Source: Halisarca cf. caerulea (taxonomy: Eukaryota > Porifera > Demospongiae > Chondrillida > Halisarcidae). From it: a DNA stretch of 40,000 bases. Positions 1-29,329 of the stretch are shown piece after piece. Every line of letters begins with the position of its first letter. The stretch's first letter is position 1. The stretch lies in assembly GCA_963170055.1 (NCBI GenBank), contig CAUJGJ010000434.1:864117-904116 (forward strand). The letters run 5' to 3'. The translations under genes were made by a program, and so were the position numbers. Below the pieces are notes generated by a model. That model searched no databases. It saw only the letters and a list, made by a program, of their open reading frames with translations, and was not told the origin of the DNA.

Positions 1-112
1 GCCTTCGTTCTTATAGTTAAATCTGGTTATCTTGTTTGGGATTGGCGGCAGCGACTTTATATTCTTCCCACAGTTTTAGAGTTCGAGGCTTCTGCTGCGG
101 TTTGCCCGCAAG
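1..112 (+). promoter_or_regulatory. 5' leader of G1, cut by the window edge
   Basis: Only 112 bases precede the G1 start codon. A splice acceptor (polypyrimidine then CAG at 71-73, or TTTTAG at 74-79) lies 33-39 bases before the ATG. This matches the acceptors just before the ATG of the four other paralogues, so this is probably the end of an intron in the 5' untranslated region plus a short untranslated piece. TTTGCCCGC at 101-109 recurs just before the ATG of G4 (and as CTGCCCGCC in G2). The promoter itself lies outside the window. Confidence 0.5.
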
Positions 113-651
113 ATGTTCCGGTTGATCGCCGTGGCTGCCATAATCGCCTCACTTTGTACCGGGGATAATCCAACCAAGGAGTTGTCGTGTCCCGAAGGAG
201 GCAGCATAACCAAAGATAATTTCTGCGAAGAAACCCCGGGATGTGCGAACGGGGAAGACAGGGACACTATTTTCCCACATGGACCCTGTATCAGTGAGAG
301 ACAAAGAATTAGTTTAAAAAATTTTATGGACTGAAGCCAAAACATAGGCATTCTCTACTCTTGAACATTTCACAGAAGTTGGAGACCATCCTTTGGACTA
401 TCATTTCTACTGTGGAAGCAAAGGAGAGGTCGTCCCGCTGGAAGCCATGTGTAACGGAAGCGTCGAATGTACAAACGGGAAAGACGAGACCCACGCGTTT
501 TGTCCTGGTAGCCGAGTAAAGAGGGCTGACGAATGCACCCCCAGTTGCCTGAATGGAGCTACATGCACGAGAGATTACAAGTGTCGTTGTGTTTCTGGCT
601 GGGGGGGAGCGCGCTGTGAAGAACGTAAATATACTTGTCCATGACTAATTT

Positions 652-707
<56 letters not shown>

Positions 708-3101
708 ATGGTTTCACTCTGGTACCAAGTTTAGTTACTGTGTTATTCTGATCAACACTCCAGCCATATGCAGACCTGGATGTGGCACTGGTGAGAATCG
801 AGGAACTTGTGTACGTCCAAACACATGTCGGTGCAATGAAGGCTGGAGAGGGCGGTATTGCCAGATTCAAGCATTATCTCACTGTACCAGAATTTCCGCT
901 ACCACATATCGCTGTCGATGTGGTTCTGGTTGGATGGGACAAGGCTGCACAACACGTGAGTATGTATAGACATAGGGATTTTGTCTTCGTGATGCATGAA
1001 CAACATGTAGAGAACTTGCCAAAATGTATACTTGTTGTAATCCCTCTATGCAGCTCTGTGTCTTGGTCGATGTCAGAATGGTGGCACCTGTATAGGTCCA
1101 ATTTTGTGTCAATGTCCTCCTGGATGGACAAGAAACCTTTGCCAACAAGGTGAGAGGCTTGGCATGCATTTTAGTAAGCACGTTAATTTTCTATAATCTG
1201 ATTTCCACACTCCCTCTATACAGCTGTATGTACTCCACGATGCCTAAATAGTGGTACTTGTACAGAACCTAACACATGTCAGTGTACTTCAGTTTGGAGT
1301 GGAGATCATTGTCAAACACGTAAGAGTAATTTTATTAGTTTTGTACTCAAATTGTATCCATTAGAAAATGTTGGGTGTATTGATGCATCACTCCTTGATC
1401 CATGGCCATATTCAGCTGTGTGCAGTCCTGGATGTCAAAACGGTGGTACCTGCACAGACCCTAACACATGTGAATGTGCTTCATATTGGACTGGAGATCA
1501 ATGTGAAACACGTAATCTCAATCGATTCTCTGTGCTTCCTTTAGAATCTGCTAAACAATGCCATCTCTATAATTCTTTCTCCTAATCCTTCCAGCTGTGT
1601 GCAGCCCTGGATGTCAAAACGGTGGTACCTGCACAGACCCTAACACTTGTGAATGTGTTTCTGGTTGGAGTGGAGATCAATGTGAAACACGTGAATTTCA
1701 TGATTTTATGGGCTTTTTTGCAAAACAGTGGCATTTCTATTTAATTATTTCTCCTTCCAGCTGTGTGCAGCCCTGCATGTGAAAATGGTGGTACATGTAC
1801 AGGCCCTAACACATGTGAAACTTGTAAGATGAAGTTTCATGTCACATTACAATGCAACTCACATGCATGAATTGCAGGAACATTCACACATCTTTTGTGT
1901 ATGCAGCCACACATGTACACATACACACAATGCACATTTGCACACATGCACACATACACACATGCACACGTACATGCACACATACACACATACACACATA
2001 CACACATACACACATGCACACATGTACACATACACATATATGCACACATGCACACAGCCACTCCACCTATAAACTTCCTGCTAACCATGACGGGTCATTC
2101 CTTCATTGCCTTTTCTGTTCCTCTTGATTCAGTTTTACACGGTGCTGGAGGAGATCCTCACTTCCTTGTCAACCTTCCTGACAACTCTAACTTGTGTTTC
2201 TCACTGCAAGGAGAACCGGGATTTGCATTCAACCTTGTCACCAGTGAGATCATAGTCATCAATGCTGTCTTCATCGATGCTCCACCAAGACTGCAAGACT
2301 GGACTACTGTCATTGGAGAGATTGGTACATTCTTATTAACTTGTACATACATGAATGGAGAAGTACATACATGCAGTACTACTGTGAACGTTCATGTTGT
2401 CCATGATCCACTTCATGCAGGAGTACGTTATCTCACAAAGGATAAGGCAGTTCTTAAAATCCACTTCAACTTCAAGGACAAGTCCATCTATGTGTCAGGA
2501 TATGGTGTACTAAATGCAAAGAGGGTATCCAGTGTTGCTCTGAAGGGAGAGCAGTTGGAAGTTCACTCAAGTAACATTTCGCATACTTGGGCATCCACTG
2601 TGAGTAAGCATTAATGCACATATAACTTTGAAGATTCTAAAGAGTTTGTGCACACGATTCATGCATACTATTAGGTGTTTGTGTCAATTGAAGATGAGCT
2701 AAAGTTCAAAGTGTTCTTCAATCACGACAATCTGGATATAGTGTGGTCCGATGGGAGCAGCTTCAATCATTCCTCTCATGGCATTCTCGGTAAGTGTCTG
2801 CTCGTACACCAAACATCTACCTCACATCTTGTGACACCATGGAGTGTATTGACTTTCAGGTCAGTTCTTCAACAAGGGAACTAAGATAGACAAGGCGAAG
2901 AGACAGCTTGTCTTTCCAAAGCGTTCTCCAATTCCAGTGATCTTGGAGGACCCCAAACCTGAAGTTCACCACAAGGGCCAATGCTGGCGTCCACAGACAC
3001 CTGGCTATCAAGGAGAAGAACTACTTGAGGGAGACTATTTGGAGTATGTGATGGACAGTGTCTTTGCTACTGATTTCAAGTACTCAATGACTTCTTTGTG
3101 A
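113..3101 (+). CDS. G1: secreted LDL-A / EGF-repeat / ITIH C-terminal-domain protein (12 exons)
   Basis: Exons: 113-293, 376-624, 764-955, 1054-1149, 1224-1319, 1416-1511, 1595-1690, 1761-1823, 2133-2324, 2421-2599, 2675-2789, 2860-3101. They sum to 1797 bases (598 aa plus TGA) and stay in frame; introns are phase 1 except 10/11 (phase 0). Exon 1 gives a signal peptide ([15 protein letters not shown]) and a first LDL-A-like half; exon 2 has an LDL-A motif ([13 protein letters not shown]), a furin-like RVKR and an EGF. Exon 3 codes one EGF plus a four-cysteine partial EGF. Exons 4-7 are standard 96-base EGF exons and exon 8 is a half-EGF. Exons 9-12 form an ITIH heavy-chain-like C-terminal domain ([33 protein letters not shown]). 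There is no membrane segment, so the product is probably extracellular. The ATG is chosen because it begins the signal peptide. The ITIH assignment rests on motif recognition; a VWD-like domain is the alternative. Confidence 0.85.
656..704. repeat. (AT)n microsatellite in G1 intron 2
   Basis: About 24 uninterrupted AT dinucleotides lie within the intron between exons 2 and 3. Confidence 0.95.
1905..2056. repeat. CA-rich repeat in G1 intron 8
   Basis: Imperfect ACACAT/CACATG repeats fill much of the 309-base intron between the half-EGF exon and the C-terminal domain. Open frames here encode only His/Thr or Cys/Val strings and are artefacts. Confidence 0.9.
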
Positions 3102-3216
3102 AGCAATCAAACATTTTGAATTTTCGTTTGTCAGTCAATTCAGTTGTTCATTTTTGAAAGTAACATTGTGTTCATTGTTTTTCAAATACATAATCGTTGA
3201 AGTTCTATAATTATAC

Positions 3217-3560
3217 TGTGGCACTGCTGGACATCTACTGTAGCACATCTGCTGTGGCACAGTGGTGTATATCTACTGTGGCACATCTACTGTGGCACAT
3301 CTGCTGTGGCACATCTACTGTGGCACATCTGCTGTGGCACATCTACGGTGGCACATCAACAGTGTGACACATCTACTGTGACACATCTGTTGTGGTACAT
3401 CTGCTGTGGCACATCTGCTGTGGCACATCTACTGTGGCACATCAACTGTGTGACACATCTGCTGTGGCACATCTACGTACTAGTACTGTGGCACATCTAC
3501 TAGTACCGTGGCACATCTACTAGTACTGTGGCACATCTACTAGTACTGTGGTACATTTAC
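3217..3560. repeat. 14-bp minisatellite downstream of G1
   Basis: Roughly 24 imperfect copies of a unit close to CTACTGTGGCACAT begin about 115 bases after the G1 stop. Toward the 3' end the unit changes to one containing CTAGTACTGTGGCACAT. There is no coding potential beyond the repeat. Confidence 0.9.
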
Positions 3561-3780
3561 TGTCACAGTGGCACATGTTTTACTGCCAAAGCTCATGGGG
3601 TGTAATGCAAAATTGTGAACTCATAAACCTCATGAGTCATAAGGTACTTACGAGTGCACAAACAGTCCCATGCTAAAAACTGTATGGTTGCATGCATGTG
3701 TTTGAGTGCTGCCATGTCATCCATGTATGGGGCTCAAATGTACATTTGCGGATTTAAGCCCCATGAGTCGTAAAGTATCT

Positions 3781-4352
3781 TTGTTGAAGAACTGAGCTGA
3801 AAGTCAATACATTCCATGGTACAGGCCATAGGAAGGCTTTGTTTGGGGGTGTGTGTGTGTGTTTTTCGAAGTAAGATGGACAAAGGGTCTATTGCGCAAC
3901 ATAACATAAATGACGAGATTAGCGTGTTGTGCTCTTTTTTCAAATCTCATTGGATTTTTGCCATCAGTTTACATGCTTCAGAAAGCAAAAGAATTGATGC
4001 ACCTGAGTAAATCAGTTCAAAAATTTCCAAACAAGTGTGTTGAATTTCCAGGTATTACTGTACCCACCAGTTACTGGCTAAATATTTATGAGAGTACTTG
4101 AAGTTCAGTGCAAGAGCAATTTTAAGGTACCATTCCAGCAAAGGGGGGGGGGGGGGGTGCTAACACACACAGTTAATGCCCCCCCCTGGCTAAGGGCCTG
4201 ATGGTATCACAAGATGTGAGGTAGATGTTTGGTGTACGAGCAGACACTTACCGAGAATGCCATGAGAGGAATGATTGAAGCTGCTCACATCGGACCACAC
4301 TATATCCAGATTGTCGTGATTGAAGAACACCTTATAGTATACACTCGAGCTC
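3781..4352 (-). pseudogene. Inverted remnant of the family's last two exons, split by an insertion
   Basis: Read on the minus strand, 4352-4244 is a decayed copy of the penultimate exon (same HGILG coding region; the upstream coding part is altered near 4330). 4243-4201 is the start of the conserved last intron. A 379-base insert follows, and 3821-3781 is the intron end plus about 12 bases of the last exon. Homology then stops. The rest of that last exon lies in the opposite orientation at about 4536-4740. A copy of the short inverted repeat GTGCACAAACAGTCC lies on each side (3654-3668 and, inverted, about 4403-4419), suggesting an inversion. It cannot be translated as a gene. Confidence 0.85.
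3822..4200. mobile_element. MITE-like insertion (379 bp) inside the pseudogene intron
   Basis: The element starts CAGGCC and ends GGCCTG, and is flanked on both sides by ATGGTA (3816-3821 and 4201-4206), a probable 6-bp target duplication. Removing the element and one ATGGTA restores the ancestral intron as CCATGGTATCAC, against CCATGGTGTCAC in the intact paralogues. That comparison fixes the ends independently. It contains a short TG run and a G17 run and codes for no transposase. Confidence 0.75.
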
Positions 4353-4535
4353 ATCTCCATACTCAAATATTATATACATGGTTCGTGGAGCTACACATCA
4401 TAGGACTGTTTGTGCACTGAGTTTCTTGGACTAGCTGGCAAAGGACCTTACAACCCCAGGTAGAAAATGGCAGCACTCCAATACATGCAGCCATGCAGTA
4501 CATGTGTATTGTACTAGGACTATTTATGCCCTCTT

Positions 4536-4740
4536 ACTAGACAAGGAAAAGAGACAGCTTGTCCTTTCAAAGTGATCTCCAATTCCAATCATCTTGGAGG
4601 ACCCCTTGCAAACCTGAAGTTCACCACAAGAGCCAATGCTGGCGTCCACAGACACCTGGTTATCAAGGAGAAGGACTACTTGAGGGAGACTATTCGGAGT
4701 ATGTGATACAGTGTCTCTGCTACTGATTTCAAGTACTCAA
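4536..4740 (+). pseudogene. Plus-strand remnant of the family's last exon
   Basis: This stretch matches the last exon of the paralogues from GACAAGGAGAAGAGACAGC to the TTCAAGTACTCAA end. It has an extra four bases (CCCCTTGCAAACC against CCCCAAACC), which shifts the frame, plus several substitutions and no clear stop. It is the complement in content of the inverted piece at 3781-4352. Confidence 0.88.
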
Positions 4741-5480
4741 TTTCATTTATATGATTTATATGATTGATTCATTGGTATTATTAGTAACTATATCTTCATC
4801 GATTCTTTGATTTTTTTGTTTACTTAGTCTAGCTTTTTGCATGCATCGGAAATGGGCGGAATGGTGGACGGGTGCATGGGTTTATCTGAGACTGAGCTGA
4901 AAGAGAGGCCTATACATTGAATTGACACCTTTTGGAGATGTATATTGTCTTCTTTGGCCTTTGCAAAGCTGTCTCACAGCACCTAAAGCTATAAGCTTTA
5001 ATTGGGGATATTGATTGCAATATATATACTCAGAGTTTACGGCAGGTCATAATTTAGATTCCTGATACCACTGAATTATTTCACTTGGTGAACTTGTGTG
5101 TGAGTGTATATTTTCTACCAACCCACTCGATGACCCCTCAGTCCTATTATAATTTATCTAATTTCTTTGACCTTCTATAACTCATAATATTACCATGAGC
5201 AACAGACTGAGTCAACACTTAGGGAAAGCCACGTTTTGAATTCGGTGACCTTAAGGGCCTGAAGTAAACATCCTAAGACCTTTATGCGTGCAGCGACCTT
5301 AGACCACTAGTTGTTTTGATGCCTGGTTCCTAGGTTGCACACTCTGCACAGTGATTATTCACAGACAAAAATCACCCGGTGTAAAGTAAATTAAGGATTT
5401 AAAATTGATGATGATGGAATTAACCCTACAGACCTGAAGTAAACTCTGCACATGGGCAGTCTATAATAATAGCTGTCCTA
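4741..5480. other. Intergenic, no recognisable gene
   Basis: AT-rich single-copy-looking sequence. I see no exon of the family, no RNA gene and no clear transposon. A weaker copy of the X-box/CCAAT module occurs at about 5328-5365 (CCTAGGTTGCACAC ... GTGATTATTCAC). Confidence 0.5.
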
Positions 5481-5485
5481 TGTAT

Positions 5486-5520
5486 GGTTGCTAGGTTACA
5501 CCTACTGCATTCTGATTGGT
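5486..5520 (+). promoter_or_regulatory. X-box-like / reverse CCAAT module upstream of G2
   Basis: GGTTGCTAGGTTACA at 5486-5500 is followed after 11 bases by CTGATTGGT at 5512-5520. The same two blocks with the same spacing lie upstream of G4, and with similar spacing upstream of G3 and G5, always in gene orientation. RFX factors bind X-boxes such as CCTAGCAAC (the complement of GTTGCTAGG) and NF-Y binds CTGATTGG; binding here is inferred. Confidence 0.6.
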
Positions 5521-5751
5521 CACAGATACATAATTATTCTGTATGCAGAAAATTAATATTTTGATAGTAAATTCCTGTTGACCAGAATGTATTCAAAATA
5601 ATAATCCAAATTATACTGCAGTTACTGTGAATAAATAATATTATTCTAATTTTGAACTAGTGCCACGCACAAGTGGTGGATTTGCAACAATTTGTTTATG
5701 TTGCAATTGGTCCCTCAAATGTTTCTCGGACCACCGGCCTGTAAGGCGGGT

Positions 5752-5761
5752 GTCACGTGAC
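5752..5761 (+). promoter_or_regulatory. E-box GTCACGTGAC upstream of G2
   Basis: A perfect palindrome about 55-60 bases before the conserved leader exon. Equivalent TCACGTGA boxes occur at 14979-14988 (G3), 30517-30526 (G4) and 39727-39746 (G5). The sequence equals the CLEAR/USF-type E-box bound by bHLH-zip factors of the TFEB/MITF/USF group. Confidence 0.55.
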
Positions 5762-5813
5762 CTGGAATGGCGGATGATCGTTGTATTTAATCCGAGAAGA
5801 ACGCGAATGAGCG

Positions 5814-5981
5814 TATTCTTGAACATAGGAGCACAGTAGCGTGTAGTCCTGGTTCTTGCGACTTCAAGAAATTCTCTCGAGTTAGGTGAGCAGTGTCTGA
5901 GAATGCATGCGTTATAGCTCGAGTCTGCGTTGTCAAAAATAGCACTTTTCCCGCCTTTAGGAATTTCGTCTGCCCGCCATA
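5814..5981 (+). promoter_or_regulatory. G2 leader exon (to 5885), 5'UTR intron 5886-5960 and start context
   Basis: From TTCTTGAACATAGGAGCAC onward the sequence is shared with G3 (15046-15125) and G4 (30572-30644). It ends TTCTCTCGAGTTAG before a GTGAGC donor; an acceptor CCTTTAG ends at 5960, 21 bases before the ATG. TTGTATTTAAT at about 5781-5791 could serve as a weak TATA box. Confidence 0.6.
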
Positions 5982-13092
<7,111 letters not shown>

Positions 13093-13930
13093 TACACAAC
13101 TTTTAATTACATAATGAATTTTTTGGGCATTTTTTGCAAGAGTGTTCATTAACAAGTTCTCACTCACAATCTCAAACTGAGTAGCATTTTCTACTAAAAT
13201 TTGATTATTAGTGTAATTTAATTATTATGTGCATCTTTGAAAGAAAGTTTATTTGCTAAAAGTATAACTGCAACATAAATTATAGCGTATTGCTAGAAGA
13301 AGGACCTGGTCCACTAATTAGTGTGAGAGCTCAACTCAATAATAATTAAATCTGCACTTCAATGGATCAGTATCATGCATGCATGCATTAGTCTTGGTAG
13401 ATACAATGAATTTGCATTAATTATTGGTTAGATTTTTGAGAAGGGGAATTCCCTTGTATATAATAATCTGCTATCGTAGGCCCATGTGTGTAGTTGTGGT
13501 TTAGAGCCAGTATCTTGACCTTGTGTGACCAGCCTTGTGTGCATGTACCAATGTCATTCCCAGACCCACGTCAACCACTATGTGGAGTAGGACTGGGAAC
13601 AGGCTGGTGTACGGAACCTATAGACTAAGCACTGCATGAGCCTAACAAAATCTTGATTATGATTCAATACATGACCTTTGAAAGTCAATATATAGTAGAA
13701 AATGCATGGGGATGTTGTTTCTTCAAGGCAGGGTCACCTGGGTTGAGGGACAGTTGTTAATATCTGCATGACCTTCAGATTAACAACAATTTTGTGTTTT
13801 AGACCTCTAGAGCTTGCCAAACATGCTAACACGATACAGTCTTACAAGGTGAAAGACCATGCAACCATACGTTTGTTAGTTGACATTTGAGTACACAGAA
13901 TCAGCACAGTTTTGACCTTCACATACAGTA
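13093..13930. other. Intergenic between G2 and G3, no gene seen
   Basis: AT-rich 3' flank of G2. A short interrupted palindrome at about 13554-13600 (TTCCCAGACC ... TAGGACTGGGAA) is the only structure noticed. No family exon or RNA gene. Confidence 0.5.
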
Positions 13931-13932
13931 TT

Positions 13933-14024
13933 GTTACTATGGTAACATTTCTGTTGCTATGGTGCTACGACCTATGGGAGATATGTCGTTGCTAGGCACG
14001 GCTGCAGTCTGCATTGTGATTGGC
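13933..14024 (+). promoter_or_regulatory. Cluster of three X-box-like sites and a reverse CCAAT box upstream of G3
   Basis: GTTACTATGGTAAC at 13933-13946 is a palindrome matching the general RFX X-box (GTTRCC-AT-GGYAAC) except at one position. GTTGCTATGGTGC follows at 13953-13965 and GTTGCTAGGCACG at 13988-14000, with GTGATTGGC at 14016-14024. The last pair matches the module upstream of G2, G4 and G5. It is about 1.2 kb from the G3 ATG, with a MITE and a TG tract in between. Confidence 0.55.
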
Positions 14025-14171
14025 TGACACTATATGTCAGCTAATGAAGCTATCGTAGATGTTCATTGCTACACAAACTGTCTATTAACTCATTGCAATA
14101 CTATTTTTTATTGAGCTTCTCATAACTCATATACATGCATACATACATACATACATACATATATATATATA

Positions 14172-14491
<320 letters not shown>

Positions 14492-14524
14492 CCTGGAGGG
14501 GCACAAAATCGGTACTTACAATCA

Positions 14525-14640
14525 GAGGTACAGCAGCAACTATCAGGGCTGGTTAATGTACATGTTTATATACACAGCTAGGGACAGAAAGATGAGTACT
14601 CATTATCCAAGGCCTAGGGTATGTACTGACCCAGGTATTC
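14525..14640. repeat. Dispersed repeat shared with 26500-26745
   Basis: It contains, on the opposite strand, the blocks AGTACTCATTATC, GGGACAGAA and CTATCAGGGCTGGTT, which recur in the array in G3 intron 27. Probably a transposon-derived fragment. Confidence 0.5.
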
Positions 14641-14978
14641 ACTAAGCAAGTTTCACTAATCAACTGTGCTCCTGCAAACATTGTCAATTAATAAAGACTA
14701 TTACTGTGCATCGTGCTATCCGGGGAATGCTTTTACCATGCACATTCTATAATTTGTTGCTTGGTTTGAAGGATAATGTGTGTCATCTCTAGACTACGTG
14801 AGGAGTACAAGACGATAACAGGACAAGAACATCTGTAGCAAAGACAGATTCCGACCAAGCATGTACTAGAAAGAATTTTTAGAGGGAAGGAAATTTATTC
14901 AGCTTAAAAACAAAGAACTTCTGACATTGTCCGGGTAATTTTAATGCAACGCAAAATAAAATGAATATTTAAAAAATG

Positions 14979-15228
14979 GTCACGTGATGTCAGCTGCGCA
15001 GAACGTACAGTACCGACATAAAGACAGCTCGTGGCTGGTCATCTTTATTCCTGAACAGAGGAGCACGTTAACGTGTGGTCCTGGTTCTTGTACGTACCTA
15101 CAGCCAAGAAATTCTCTCGAAATAGGTTAGCACAATGCTATACTCGCGTTACTGGTAATCGAAGCTTTTGAATAAATCTCTAATATGCTCCCACCAACCC
15201 ACCCAGGATCTGTCGCTTGAGTGCCAAA
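14979..15228 (+). promoter_or_regulatory. G3 promoter: E-box, leader exon and 5'UTR intron
   Basis: GTCACGTGAT at 14979-14988, then GACATAAAGA at about 15014 as a weak TATA-like element. The leader exon at about 15046-15125 shares GAGGAGCACGTTAACGTGTG and AAGAAATTCTCTCGA with G2 and G4. The donor AATAG/GTTAGC opens an intron at 15126 that ends with CACCCAG at 15206, 22 bases before the ATG. Confidence 0.55.
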
Positions 15229-28893
<13,665 letters not shown>

Positions 28894-29150
28894 AACAAAG
28901 AACAAAGAACAATCACAAACACCAACGCGACACCAGCTTGATAAGATTTCTACTTCTTGTAGATTATGCCTTGACTGCTCTCATGCCTTTATGCTTTTTT
29001 GAATGCAATTAATCAGATGATTTAATGATTTCATGCCAATGTGTCAAAATTTAACCTTATGTGGAGTACAGTAGTACTTCATGTAGTAGGTATAGCGTGT
29101 AAACAAAATGGCTGAATATAGGGATTATGCTTGCACAATTGCACCAACGG
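28894..29150. other. 3' flank of G3
   Basis: A short repeat AGAACAAAGAACAA follows the stop. No canonical AATAAA was seen close by; ATGCAATTAATC at about 29003 is the nearest A-rich stretch. Nothing else recognised. Confidence 0.4.
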
Positions 29151-29300
29151 ATTCTGTGTGTGTGCGTGCGTGTGTGTTTGGGGAGTGTGGTATGTGGTGT
29201 GTGTGTGTGCGCACGTGCCGTGTGTGTGTGCGTGTGGGGTGTTTGGGTGTGCGCGTGTGTGTGGTGTGTGTGGTGTACATGTGGGTGTGCGCACACGCCG
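29151..29300. repeat. Degenerate TG-rich tract
   Basis: TGTGCGTG/GGTGTG mixtures ending in CGCATGCATGCATGCATG. Apparent frames are repeat artefacts. Confidence 0.85.
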
Positions 29301-29329
29301 CGCATGCATGCATGCATGTGTGATTTGAC

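Noticed and set aside
1895..2614. A 239-codon frame running from the CA repeat into the G1 C-terminal domain
   Set aside because: The apparent start lies in intron repeat sequence. A clean acceptor at 2131-2132 restores the family exon boundary, so only 2133-2324 is coding.
2133..3101. Pure von Willebrand type D domain as the C-terminal domain
   Set aside because: GDPHF occurs there too, but the later HGILGQF, QCW and [12 protein letters not shown] motifs and the lack of the many VWD cysteines fit the ITIH C-terminus better. Kept as an alternative, not the main call.
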